Assembly: GCA_027475525.1 (NCBI GenBank)
Contig: JAMWFC010000092.1
Span: 744,001-808,000, forward strand
Source: Macrolepiota albuminosa
Lineage: Eukaryota; Basidiomycota; Agaricomycetes; Agaricales; Agaricaceae
DNA length: 64,000 nucleotides
Direction of reading: 5' to 3'
Shown: one piece after another, positions 10,539 through 21,952 of the stretch
Layout of the letters: each line of letters opens with the position of its first letter
How positions within the stretch are numbered: position 1 is the first letter of the stretch
Notes under the pieces: generated by a model
Databases searched by the model: none
Told to the model about the DNA's origin: nothing
The model's input: the letters and a program-made list of their open reading frames with translations, nothing else
Made by a program: the position numbers and the translations under genes

Positions 10539-12425
10539 CAAGTCTGGACAGAGAAAGGCGAAAAGGTGAAAACATCCAGATACTATGAGAAATGTAGCCA
10601 TAACAGTATAAGAAGTAAGGAATACTAATAGGCAAGCCAAAATGTTAATTTGAATTAGCCTTGTTCAATTCTATAGTAATAACAGAGTAATACATAGATA
10701 ATATATAGGCAAACCAATCAGTCAGTTTGAATTAACCTATTTAAATCCTAAAAAATGTTAAAAGCAAAGTAACCCACTTAGTATTCAGGGAACAGACAAT
10801 CTATAATCTAAAAATTAAATAAAATGATACGGTGGAATAAAAATTATATTGATGCAAAAATGCACATGCTTCGAAATAAAAGGAAAAGAACATAGTCCCA
10901 TGAAACAGGAGAATCTATGAAAAAGAAGTTGTCTGTGAGACAGTTGAAGGGTTAGCAGATAGGGAGATCCAATAAATTGGGTTGATCTTATTGTTTTCAA
11001 ACATATTGAATAGGAGAGATAAAATATATCCAAATTGCTAAGAAGCCAGACAGACAGTTGACCTGTAAACATTGCCTGCATCAGACTAATGTAATGAAAC
11101 ATGAGAATAAGAAGCCATACAGATAGTTGACCCTGAAAAGTTGCTTATAATAAATGGCTGCCATGCAATACAAGACAGTATCAGCTCACCAGACATTCTG
11201 TATCTTATCATCACATATATATATATATAAATAAACAACAAGCACAACAAAAGCAATGCAAATGCATACTGAATGAAGCCTTTTAGAATTATAAAAAAAT
11301 ATTTAAATGGACATTAATATAGGAAGTATCTTGGAATGACATGTTGAGTATGACAAGCATCAGGGGGAAGCACAACTCCATGACATTCTTCAGGTAAAAT
11401 GAAAAGATATATATATTGTGTCCACACATAGAGTTAATGTCTTGTGAAGAATCCAGAATGGAAAAGTATGGTAGTCATACAGCAGTATGAAAGCTCAAAA
11501 ATATGGAGACTCCTACTAGCAGATGAGGACGGTAAGGTGACAAATAAGGAAGCAACATTTATGGTGTACAGTACAATATCAGACATAGATCTGCCCCTGT
11601 TTAAGATAAGAGGATCTATAAAGTGAGTGTTCAATGATGCTATATATATTGAAGATGGCTGATAGGTATATAGTGAATTCAACTGGATGGGCTTGGCATA
11701 CAGTGGTTTGATGATGCCATGGCTGCAGCAAAAACAGTATACAAAGCATTTGACTGGGAGTTCAAAAATGGTAAACTGAAAGAATGGTCAGAAGAAATGT
11801 CAGATAAGAGAAACAAGATGTTGTATGCAAACAATAGGATGTTTACACCCACAAAGGACTTGGATAAATGAGAAGTTCACATTCTGTTCAAAAAGAATGC
11901 TGACCCCAATGAATTGTTTGAAAAAATTGCATGAGGAGGGTTCAAGAGGATATTAGACAATATCGTCGAGTACACACAAGCAAGGATAACACTGGACAAA
12001 GACAAAATGTAAGAATATATAGACAACAACCATAGAACATAGATGCTCACACAAATCAAAGGTTCAAGAGAATCAAACCACAGACCTTTTGAATTGGCGA
12101 TATAGTTGTGGTTTGGGTATTCTTTGCAGTCATACCATTGAGGAGAGGGAAGTACAAGATATTAATAGTTTTGAGATTGATAATGCTGCTGGACAAAACA
12201 TTTGCACTAGTGAGCAGCCATATAAACAATAAATATATTATTCTTACTCTGACAATTACCAACAAGAGGAAGGGGCAACCACTCAAATACAAAGACTATG
12301 AGCTAGTGAAAAGAAAGCTCCAAATACATGAAGACAATGGAGAAACCAAACAAAAGGCTGGTAAGGTGGTCAGTACTGGCAATTTTGAGCAACAAATGTT
12401 GAATTACATGAACATTGACAACTGA
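10539..12425 (+). pseudogene. AT-rich relic with a decayed ORF of unknown family
   Basis: After the LTR the sequence becomes AT-rich and CpG-poor. Short open pieces at 11444-11626 and 12108-12425 sit in one ancient coding-like tract on the plus strand. The second includes VIPLRRGKYKILIVLR and LLDKTFAL, which resembles a structured domain rather than random translation, and ends in a lysine-rich tail. I do not recognise the family. No start, splice or catalytic motif can be defended, so this is recorded as a probable dead coding region of a transposon or duplicated gene. Confidence 0.3.
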
Positions 12426-13060
12426 TATCTTACAACGGCTTTGATACTACCTTTTGAGACATTTTTACCTAACACGGTCCATTATATTTTCACCAAGTTA
12501 TTCTATTTCTTACATCTAGTCAATCGGTTGTCTCTGAATTGTTCTGTAAGCTCTCATTGCCATTTTCTCATTGCCTTTTTATATTAACTCAAGTACCAAG
12601 CATTCACATATACCACTGTCCATAGCACCTAGCATACAATATACTACCACCTATATCATGCTGTGTTGTTTGTTTGTTTGTTTGTTTTTTTTTTTTTATA
12701 TTTTTCCTACCAGTTAATATAGTAATAAATAAGTGTCATTACATCAAAATAATATCTTGATTATATAATCAACTATATGGATGAACAGTTTGGCAATACC
12801 TACCAAAGAGAATTATATATATAGAATTTTTTTTTTGTTCTCCCTTAATGCTTAATCAATAAATTATCTAAGTATGATACCTTTATAAACCATGGACCAA
12901 GAAAGATTAAATACAACATTGATGGATAAATAGTTATATTGCCTCAAACAATATCTAAAGGTAAAAGCAATATTCCATAATGTTTTAGATTCAATTAGAT
13001 GATTTCTTTTGTACTTGAAAGAATGTAATAATATGGAATACATGTAGCAATCATGGAACT
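12426..13060. other. AT-rich DNA, no gene seen
   Basis: No ORF above background, no RNA gene and no element ends were recognised, apart from the simple repeat at 12667-12698. Confidence 0.6.
12667..12698. repeat. (TTTG)n / poly-T simple repeat
   Basis: Several TTTG units run into a T tract. Simple slippage-prone DNA; it could also be the degenerate tail of an old retroelement. Confidence 0.85.
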
Positions 13061-13104
13061 TGTGGCTGTGCAGCAATCATATACTCAAATGATGCACAGC
13101 CACA
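13061..13104. repeat. Palindromic short element, copy 1
   Basis: TGTGGCTGTGCA at one end and TGCACAGCCACA at the other form a near-perfect 44-bp inverted repeat with a short AT-rich centre. Confidence 0.6.
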
Positions 13105-13250
13105 ATAACATGATTGGAATAAATAATTAAATACAGCCGTATATCTACAATGCTATCTACTTCTGCTACATAGTAGCTAAGGACATATCAAGTAGGAAAC
13201 ACCTCAGTAGACCCACAGCTGAACAGTATAGGCATAACTAAAAGGGTGCA

Positions 13251-13404
13251 AGTGGGGTAGCATCAAAAACCCAGTGAAGAAAGCTTGCCACCACTGCGAG
13301 CGAAATCCACTATTTACATAAAGGAAGAGTGGGGTAGCATCAAAAACCCAGTGAAGAAAGCTTGCCACCACCACAAGCAAAATTCACTATTTATATAAAG
13401 GAAG
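13251..13404. repeat. Diverged 77-bp tandem pair in AT-rich DNA
   Basis: Units 13251-13327 and 13328-13404 differ at seven positions, mostly CG/TG/CA changes. It may be a true old duplication; the only such pair in the gene-free relic region. Confidence 0.9.
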
Positions 13405-13487
13405 AATTTGAAGAATAAGGCTATTATGATAGAAAAGGCCTGTTAGGATGCAACTAAGCTAGCAATTGAGCATTGGACCTGACCTCT

Positions 13488-13531
13488 GGTGGCTGTATAT
13501 TATTTGAATATATGATTGATACACAGCCACC
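13488..13531. repeat. Palindromic short element, copy 2
   Basis: The GGTGGCTGTAT / ATACACAGCCACC arms are the same design as 13061-13104, with base changes mirrored in both arms of the hairpin. Confidence 0.55.
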
Positions 13532-13613
13532 ATATGCATGAAATTACATGCTATTACTATATTGACAATAAATAATTAAATATATAATATAAAAATATAT
13601 GTTTATAATTATA

Positions 13614-13655
13614 GTGGCTGTGCAATAGTCATATATTTGAATGGTACACAGCTAC
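13614..13655. repeat. Palindromic short element, copy 3
   Basis: GTGGCTGTGCA and GGTACACAGCTAC arms, more diverged than the other two. It is preceded by an AATAAATAATTAAATA block, and a matching block follows copies 1 and 2. Confidence 0.5.
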
Positions 13656-15236
13656 AACAACAGAATCAAATAACTAATATATTGTATATTTATTTATTTA
13701 TTTATAGACAAGTAAATACTTCTAAGGAGGTCAATGCTCTATGCACCTCTTCACCCATATGGCTGCATATCTGGGATCAAAACAATATACTGGTTTTGGA
13801 CAGCAATAACATACTCACAAAGAAATGCCATCACACACAGGTGTGAGGATACATACAAACTCTAAGGTGCCTTTTTGATTTTATATAGCCGGCAAGCCAC
13901 AATGCTGACTTAAGATGCATTGGTAAATAAACAATCATATTATAATCCAATATTATGACTCACTAGATATTTATTTTAATCCCCTTCTCCTCCTCATTCA
14001 GACAAAATATAGTTATGCCCCAACCAATTATAATCAGCATCAAAATTGGCATTGGATGTATTATATATTACCTGCATTGACCCCAGGGTATCTGTATCCA
14101 AAATATGGTTCAAGATGGCCATGTCTTGTCATTGAGGATAGTGAAACCAAAGGTCACGCTTGCCAATAATCAGCAGTCTATTCAGCAATCGCGTTCCATG
14201 TAAATCCACTGAATGAAAGTTATGCTTGCCAATAATCAGCAGTCTATTCTGGATTTGCTGAATGCCAAGCATCTTAGGATCAACTCTGTATGTGATCGGT
14301 GATCTATTGTACTATTTGAGGTATATGCTTTGGAACAACACACTGCATAGGTCTTATGCAGCTAGCAAGGAGTCTAAATAAGTAATGACATTCCTATTCA
14401 TTCTTTATGTTCATTTTTTATGACTTTTATCTTGTATAAGCAGTGCATGTGCCATTCACGACATATGAAACAATAAATGATAAAAATGCACTTAAGAAGA
14501 TTAGTTAAAAATACATGAACTTTGTAGAGGACTCAAAACTATCTGTATGGACACAACACTCTTATCATTACTTACATACAAACTCAGGATTTATTTTTAT
14601 TTATTCATCTAAGCAATGTGGCAGTGGCTATGTATTCATAGCAGTAATAGAAGTAGAAGCTTGATGCCATTATAACGAAAAGATAGATAAGAAAAATATT
14701 TTGACCATCCCTTCTTCTTTGACTATGTTGCGCCACTCTACCTCTAACCATTTGCCTATGCCACTCCCACCTAGTGATAACTCAACTGCTTCATAGCTAC
14801 ACTACAAAGAGCACCAAGAAATATACAAGTGCTGCCTAGATAAGCAGCAGATAGCAGACCTTTTTCAGCAGTGTAAGTAGTTTTCTGGCATGTCTGTGTA
14901 CTTATCTGGCATGCCTATCCAGAGATGGCAGGCCGGTCTATAGGGTCTTGACACTGACATCTGACCCATTGGTACTGGAGAAGAGCACACAGATGGCTGG
15001 CCCAAGCAGCTCAGTCTGATCAGCACCTGCTGCAAGCTCATCAACACATACTGAACAGCCTGTTCTTGGCCCCAGTCAGGTACAGCTAGTCTTAGCAGCA
15101 AAGCAGATTCCTCAAGCTGAGGTGACACTGGAGCAATTTGCCATGGCCCAAAACTGGCTCTCCCACCCTCAAATGGTGTTAAAACAAGGGTCCTGTGAGT
15201 GTTCTTCTGGCCTGGAACCATTACCAGTACTTGTTA
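13656..15236. other. AT-rich DNA with a short direct repeat, no gene seen
   Basis: A 26-bp direct repeat beginning GCTTGCCAATAATCAGC occurs at 14158 and again 66 bp later (14224). No ORF can be supported. The last few hundred bases (about 14860-15236) are less AT-rich and lead into the cysteine-cluster relic, so they may be its degraded upstream exons. Confidence 0.5.
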
Positions 15237-15338
15237 TGCTTACATCAAGGTGAACCATGTGAGTTTGAGGTGCTGGTAGCAAAGACTCGCAAGGATAACT
15301 CTGTTTGTGTTTCCTATCAAGCCCAGCATAAGCAATGC
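15237..15338 (+). pseudogene. Relic of a cysteine-cluster exon related to the family-1 antisense gene
   Basis: Reading from 15237 gives CLHQGEPCEFEV, then SVCVSYQAQHKQCSV. This parallels the start of exon 3 in copy E (CLHC...CEFEV...SVCEACRFNHERCSV). Four of six cysteines remain; the second is Q, the fifth is Y, and about three codons are missing between cysteines 2 and 3. It lies on the plus strand just left of an old family-1 LTR end that is also in plus orientation. That is the opposite relation to intact copies, so it came from another element or a host paralogue. Confidence 0.5.
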
Positions 15339-15349
15339 TCTGTGGCAAA

Positions 15350-15612
15350 GATTGATATGCACTTCACAACTTAAACCTCACTAACTGGATCTTGTCCTAG
15401 AACCTCCAGTTCTTGACTCGACTCCATCTCCCTTAATTTTTTCAACTCCACCCAATTCCCAGACTAAGTCCCTTACCCTAGGAACCTCTCTGTTTGCATC
15501 TTGAACTCTGGAGCTCAGTCTGGAGTTCCAGACACCTGAGTGTCCATAGATCAAGTCTGCCTCATAAGGGCATTGTGTTTTCAGAAAGCCCCTGACTCAG
15601 TGGAACCTGACA
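15350..15612 (+). repeat. Ancient truncated family-1 LTR (3' part)
   Basis: It aligns by eye with the last third of the LTRs of A and B, from the GCACTTC..ACTT block to GGAACCTGACA. Differences fall mainly at former CpG sites: the segment reads CCTCCAGTTCTTGACTCG where A has CCTCCGGTTCACGACTCG, and CATAAGGGCATTG where A has CGTAAGGGCGTCG. The 5' two-thirds are missing or unrecognisable. Confidence 0.85.
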
Positions 15613-18600
15613 CATACTATATACCTGATACATCTTCACATCCAGGAGGGGTGCACAAATACCAACTATTATTGGATAGGAGTTTCTTGGTGCTCGCCCT
15701 CATCCAGCAAGGGCTGCCTCAGCATATCCTACTAGAGATTATGCAAGGAATTGATTAGTTGGAAGGCCTGTTAGCAGTGCACCAATGCAGAAACGTGGTG
15801 ATACTAGGAACTTGGATGGAAGTGGCAGCAGATGCTAGCCAGCCCATGCTGATGTGAAATAAAATAATTGCAATAGTGGTATCAACTTTAGAAGAAGAAA
15901 TGATGACAGCAGAGGTGGGTGAAGTGGCAGTGATAACAGCAATTACAGGCAGAGCAGCAGTGGCAACAGCGGCAATGGATGAAGCGGCAGCAGCAGCAAT
16001 GATGACCATGGGAGAGACAGAGGAGAAACATGAGGTTGGGAGAAGGCCCCTATTATAATTTCTTGCTTGCAAACCTAAATTTTGTACATTGTATATATTG
16101 TACTGTATATAGTTGAACTTTGTATATAGTGTACTATAGATGTAGATAGTGTATTACATTGGACTAACAGGCTATATCAGGATGATGTGATACAATAATA
16201 TTTTATTGTGGATGTTATAAGTAATTGGATAACTTAGACATGCTAATAATCAATTGTATTTAACAATCATTATATAAGCCTACATTATCACAATCAGAAA
16301 TTTGAAGTATTAAACAGTGTAGAGGAATAACAAATCATGATACTATGCTACCAATTAAGGCATTTTGGTAATCCTTTTATCTACTGGCAATAAAGCTCAG
16401 TTAGCTGAATGTTGATGATCCAGGTTGGCATAAAGACATTATATACAAAAATATGAACAGTTGACTAGTAGTAAGCACTACTGGCACCCAATTGCGTTTA
16501 CTTGGAAAAAAGTAAAAAGGAAACCTGTTATGTCATTTCCAATGTATCAATTTCTGATAGAAAAAGTCTTCAGACAAAGGAAATTTGCTGTTTTCTATTG
16601 TAAAACCTAGCTACAAAACAGGCAACAGGTTTCTTTAACCCTTTTTTCATCAGAAACAGATTCTGGCCTCAGTAGTGAAGTATTATTGTAATTATTAGCT
16701 GCACCAATACCAATGATTAATAAAGGGTCTTCTACTATTATTATGAAACTATTTCACTAAAGATGTTTAATCAATAAGAGCTTTACTGACAATAGAGCAA
16801 AGACGACATACCATTCTATGTTCCTGATAAGAATTGCGCCTAAGGCTCCAATGACAGAAAATACTAAACACCGCATAAACTCAGCAGCGTGTGTTTAGTC
16901 TTGACATCCAGCTACAGGTATAGAATGGATAGATAGATATTCTACTAACTACAATAAAAAGAACTAGAAATAGAACATTTAGTATGAGGGTTTTGATATG
17001 CAGAAAGTGAACATACCTCTAGTCGAGCATGATAATATTGGCCTTGACTATGCCCAGATCTACTTGATGAGGTATCGTTATGTTGCCACAGTGCACATAA
17101 TATTGAGCAAGTTTGAATGTCAAGAACACTTCATGTACCAAATTCTTTCCATATGAAGTAAAATCAGGCTTGTTAGGCTTGTAGCGTACTATATGTTTGG
17201 TGACAATGAGCTTTGCATTCCACTTGACCTCTTTTGAAGCATCTGAGTAAGTCCAAACTTCATCAAGCTGTTGATTTTCATGAGTATGGAACGTGGCAAT
17301 AAGAATTTCTTGTCCATCAAAAGCTTTTATTGTGGGATGTTTCCATTTGTCATGATGCGTATAGGTCCTGACTCAAGGTCAATGAACAAGCAAACCAAGA
17401 GGTCAAAACATACAGAAAAATGAGATGAGTGGGTCTAATATGATACAGCACATCTGAGTACCTCTCCATTACCTGGAGAATCCCCTGACAAGACATGGCA
17501 TGCATCTTGATTCCAGAGGGGTGGTGGGAGGATATGTGAGGGCACTACAATAGGATATTGTAGTAGTGCTCCATGTGGTAGTAAATTGAGGATAAAAGAA
17601 CATGTTGGGTGTCTTTGAATGTATGTTTTGCTAGTGCAAACAACAAAATCTCAGTCTGTAACAGCATTTGAAAATGCTGAAGTCCATAACATCATTATCC
17701 AAGCATCCTGGGAGCACTCTAGTTTATGGCTTGTTGATGCACAATGGCCGCTTAAACAGCAAATGTCTTGCTGGGAAGGGTTGTAGTGTGCCGAGTTGTC
17801 TTTGCCATTGTACTTAGAAGAAGGAGCACCACAAAGGGGTGCATGAAAAAGCAGAGAAGGATATAAAGAAAGAAATAGTGGGACAATATAGAGAAGCTTG
17901 AATTGGAGGAGACATCAAATCATGTAGTACGTGCCTTGGTTTGGGGGAACAAAGCATATAAATACCTCTGCTTAGGCGAGGAGATACTTGGAATCATGAT
18001 GTCAATGATATGGTGGTGATGACCTGTATTTGTCATGAACACATCAATAAGGGATAAAGAAACAGTGACTGTGGATGACCACAAGAAAACGCATATGATT
18101 CAGAGTAAACTCTGAAGTAAATAGTATGGGAATCCAAATCACTGTTGGAAAAGTCTGAATAAGAATATTTAAATTTAAGCATAGCCCATTGTTGCTCCAT
18201 GTTAAGCCATGGCACATTAATAATCAGTTGTAATGACAGCTTGTCATATGGCAGACTGTCAAAATCAGTAATTGCCATGATCTAGTAAATCAATGATTTG
18301 TTGTCATATATCTATTGCACTAGATAACAGACCTCTCAAGTAACAATAGGTGTTTATTAGATAGTGGTGATATGCTGAATCTTTTGAGGGGTATCTCAGC
18401 CCTGGTATTCAGAGCTCGCTCTCTACAGAAGGCAACCAAGGAAATAAGTCATAATGCATGTGTCTGCTCCAATATATGATTTTTGTGTGGTGGCTATTGT
18501 CTGCAATCTAAATGTTCTGTTATGCCTGTAGGCAGGACATAGAAAGACTCACAATTAGTCAATAAAATAGGTCTATTTTTCAGAGACCACTAGATTTATG

Positions 18601-18769
18601 AGTTGACTGGACATCCAATACATTTGGCAAGGAAAGAATGTCAGCCAAATAAAACATTGTTTGATTGCAACATTATGGACTGAGTGGGTGTAGAGAACAT
18701 GTTAAAACAGACACAACTATAGCTACATTCTGGCATATATAGATATCAAATATTAATATAGTAATACTA
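15613..18769. other. Gene-free AT-rich stretch
   Basis: A GCA/GCAG-rich patch at about 15895-16010 gives spurious alanine-rich frames on both strands. The rest is AT-rich, CpG-poor and full of stops. I recognise no element ends, RNA gene or protein domain here. Confidence 0.55.
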
Positions 18770-19175
18770 CAGAACAAATGACGTTAAAAAGAGAAAATAT
18801 TATTTTCACACATATATGTAACTGTACAGATGAACAGTAGTATCACATGATGTTAAAAATTGAAGACATTATTCCCATGCATCTCTGTAACCATACAGAT
18901 GTATGGTAGTATCACATGACATTAAAAAGTGAAGATATTATTCCTACACATATTTAGTCTACTGCTGACTAAGTAACCATACAGATAAATGTATATTACA
19001 TGATGGTAAAAATTGAAGACATTATTCTCATACATATTAGTAACCGTATAGACAAATGGTAGTATCACATAACATTAAAAATTGAAGACATTATTCCCAT
19101 GCTTATCTGAAGAAATGGCAATGAGAACAAACATAGTCACATGATGGCAAAAGTTGAAGACATTTTTTCCACACA
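18770..19175. repeat. Degenerate minisatellite of about 70 bp, six units
   Basis: A block of the form CATGAxxxTAAAAATTGAAGACATTATT recurs at about 18777, 18847, 18917, 19000, 19068 and 19142. Spacing is about 70, 70, 83, 68 and 74 bp. Units share ACCATACAGAT and GTAGTATCACATGA. The array is inserted in a gag relic. Confidence 0.75.
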
Positions 19176-20560
19176 TAGGCTGCTGCACAGAAAAACCTGG
19201 ATTTATTCTAGATCTCAGAATTCCATCTGGCAGACAAAGTGCTACTCCTACTGCATTGTCAATGATGGTCACTAGCTGCTGGTGCATGTTATCTGTATAT
19301 GCCTAAGTGGCTTTATTTAACCTAGGCAGTTTGTTTCATCTCTCTGCAGGAGCAAACATCAAGAATGTCCATTTTATCCTTATAGACTTGATTTACTCAT
19401 GATTGCCTCTTGGGCCTTCCTGCTGGTGGCAACCTTCAAAGGTAGAGTCTATTGCTACTCTGCCTTCTGACTCCTGGATTGGCCCACAGAGCTCCAGACA
19501 TAGCATTGACAACTCTTGCTGTCAATCACTGGAGTACTCCTGCTGTCACAGGTCCTGGAGTCTTATTCACTGAAATGAGACTCTATCCTAAAAGCTATCC
19601 ATGAACTGCATGCAGCTAGTCATCAGGGCATTTGCATCCACTTCTTCTTTTACTTGAGGACTTTGGACCTCGTCTACCTCCTGAATGGCAGGTAGACCCA
19701 CTGCAAGTGTTGAGGATATAGTTTCTATAGTTGATACAGGAACTATTGAGTGCTCTGTAAACCTATGCTGCCACTCTGCAGCAGCACTATAGATGGCATA
19801 CTGCATGTCCATTTTTCCAGGCTGCTGAGGTGCATCCAGTCTACTCATAGCCTTGTTGACATGGGGTGAGACCATCCTCTCTAATAGGGATGGTAGAGAT
19901 TAGCTCAGCCTTCTCAGGCATTGACAGAGCTGATGACTTGCATCTCTTCTTATGGTTCATATACACTTGAGCCTCAAGGTTCAGAATAGTCAAGAAGAAG
20001 GAAATATATTAGACTACTAGACCAAAAAACCTACAACTCTGGAACCCTGCTAGACTCCTCTCCTATCACCATCAGAGTCTCTGCTTTCTCTGAACTCCCT
20101 GACCCACTTGTTCCCACCTTTGCTACTGCCACTGCTGCCTTTATTGAAGCCACCACAGCTGGCACCCTTTTATCATACAAAGAAAGGGGCTCTTACATGT
20201 CTACTGCTACCTCTACCCAGGTCCCAGAGATGACTAAATTCTGCCTCCAATGGGCAGCCAGCAGATGCCTCAACTAGACAATCTCCTGAGTAACCTCACC
20301 TGGGGGAGGAAAGAGGTGGTGCTTCCATGCCCAGCCTGAGGCAGTTCAGAAACTCAGAGAAACATGACCAGCCACTTACACATTGCCTCTCTCTGAGTAG
20401 TGGCTATATTCTCCACTAACCAGCTCTTCCAATGAACCAAACTTGCCTGCACTCCCTCTACTCTTCTCAACAGCTCCTGCAGCTCTGCTACCCTCCCCTT
20501 TTGCATCTTGACCTCAGGTAAGCAACCATCCCTCTGTTTCAACTAGGCTCTCAGGCCTAC
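19176..20560 (-). pseudogene. Minus-strand gag relic of a family-2-like element
   Basis: The clearest piece, at about 19180-19287, reads MHQQLVTIIDNAVGVALCLP on the minus strand. It matches MHQHLSSIIDDTVGVALCLP in gag of copy D. A second open piece (19588-19875, minus) and one at 20354-20542 lie upstream on the same strand and may be the decayed N-terminal part of the same gag, but they carry no diagnostic motif. The relic is ended by the minisatellite. Confidence 0.45.
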
Positions 20561-20608
20561 AACCTCCTCCTCCAATGCCTCCCAAGCCTGAATTGTAACA
20601 GAGCAGGC

Positions 20609-21073
20609 TGTTACAGCCTATGTTTGGTCATACTTAGCACAACCACTCTTTAATCTTTATCCTTTACTATTGTCTCTCAGGATAGGGCATCACAACAGTA
20701 TGTGTCATATGTTGTAGAAGGGCTTGCTTTGTGCCATATGATACATGTCCAGTGGAGTCTGCTACATTGTAGCGGACCAGTTCCTAGCATGCTGTAGAAT
20801 ACAGAGCCGCAGACATGTCACAATGTGCTGTATAACATAGTCTAGCAGATAGATATAAGGCAGAGACAAGCATGCTCATGCAGGCCCAGCGGACATCAAC
20901 ATGTGTCAGCAGCTATTAGTGGGCATCAGCCCCATGAATAAAAACCTTCCTCTTGGCAGATGTCAGTATATGAGTATATCCTCCTCAATGTTTCCCACTC
21001 TTCTTCCCCTCTCTTCCTTCAACAACAACTCAAGGCTGCTGCTCCCCTTCCCCTCCATTTCCCACACCTGACA
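20609..21073 (+). repeat. Possible degenerate solo LTR
   Basis: It starts TGTTACAGCC and ends ACCTGACA, with a TATA-like GATATAAGG, an AATAAAA and a pyrimidine-rich stretch in the order expected of an LTR. No matching flanking target duplication is visible and no second copy is in the window, so this is tentative. Confidence 0.25.
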
Positions 21074-21243
21074 CTAATAGATGTCCAAGAAAGGGCCCTG
21101 CAGACTGATATGCATGCAATCAATGGACATTTACACAGACTAACATAGGCCCACACAAACCCCCCTAGGCCCACACCAACCTATGTTTGCCACCAGCAGA
21201 CATTTGAACAGGCCCACACAGGCCTTTAGGAGCTGATTGAACT

Positions 21244-21255
21244 AAAAAAAAAAAG
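21244..21255 (-). terminator. Pol III-type T-run after the tRNA-like sequence
   Basis: Twelve As on the plus strand read as T12 on the minus strand, about 22 nt past the acceptor-like end. This fits RNA polymerase III termination or a retroposed tail. Confidence 0.35.
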
Positions 21256-21277
21256 TTGCATCCTGTGCTTCATATTC

Positions 21278-21359
21278 TGTGGGAGAGAATTGAACTCCTG
21301 GCCTTGAGAAGGCCTTTAGCAATGGAACACATTGATGATTTATCCATTACACCACAGGT
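21278..21359 (-). other. tRNA-like sequence (class II size), perhaps a SINE head
   Basis: On the minus strand the 82 nt show a box A-like TGGTGTAATGG, a box B-like AGTTCAATTCT, a perfect variable-arm-like hairpin (GGCCTT CTC AAGGCC) and 6-bp acceptor-like ends CTGTGG/CCACAG. Length and the long arm suggest a serine or leucine tRNA ancestor. The anticodon arm does not fold cleanly, so a functional tRNA is doubtful. A T12 run follows about 22 nt downstream. Confidence 0.35.
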
Positions 21360-21671
21360 CTGTTACTAGCAGATATATTCAAAGGTTGGATAACACAATG
21401 AGCAGCAGCTATCTGACATCTCAGCAGGTTTCTGTATGGATAAAAAAAAGTGGAAGGAGGGTGCCATATTTCCCAAAAGAGTTTTCATGTATTGAAAGGG
21501 ATGTTTGTATCAATGGTCATCATCTGTGATCCATCAGCATCTGCTGGCATCCGTTAGTACCCATCAGGACCCACTGGCATCTGTTGGTATCCATCAGGCA
21601 TCTATTGAAACCCATTGTAGATTTGTCAACGTCTGCCGGCATTCATTGGTACCTGTTGAGACCTACTAGCA
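21360..21671. other. Low-complexity CATCTG/CATCAG-rich spacer
   Basis: Between about 21535 and 21670 short phrases such as GGTATCCATCAGG and CATCTGTTGG recur irregularly. No gene is seen. Confidence 0.5.
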
Positions 21672-21926
21672 TGCGGTAAGAAATTACCGTCTTACTCACA
21701 CAAGACACAGAATCTGCCAAATTGGTAGATTTCTCTGTACGCAGTGTTAGTAAAAAAGTGTCTACCCCAAATACAAGTAAATACAGTATAATTTATACAT
21801 AAATTAATTGGGAAATAATTACAATAGTAATTATTTCCCTATAGTATACTATGCTTCCAACACCCCTAAGGGTGCGGTGTAAAAGTAAATAATGAATAGG
21901 GACCTCAAAGAGGTCCTCCTGTTACA
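21672..21926 (-). repeat. LTR of a minus-strand family-2-like relic, rich in hairpins
   Basis: On the minus strand it runs from TGTAACAGG to TTACCGCA, directly after a purine-rich GAAAGGAGGGCA that serves as polypurine tract. It contains three perfect inverted repeats: GGACCTC TTT GAGGTCC, GGGAAATAATTAC TATT and its complement, and CGGTAA TTTC TTACCG. Position after the ORF3 relic matches the place of the 3' LTR in copy C. A matching 5' LTR was not found. Confidence 0.65.
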
Positions 21927-21952
21927 TGCCCTCCTTTCAGACCATTATATGG

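Noticed and set aside
15870..16058. Alanine/glutamate-rich ORFs on both strands
   Set aside because: They come from a GCA/GCAG-rich low-complexity patch and have no start context or homologue in the window.
20609..21073. Confident solo LTR
   Set aside because: Internal signals look LTR-like, but no target duplication and no second copy are visible; kept only as a low-confidence feature.
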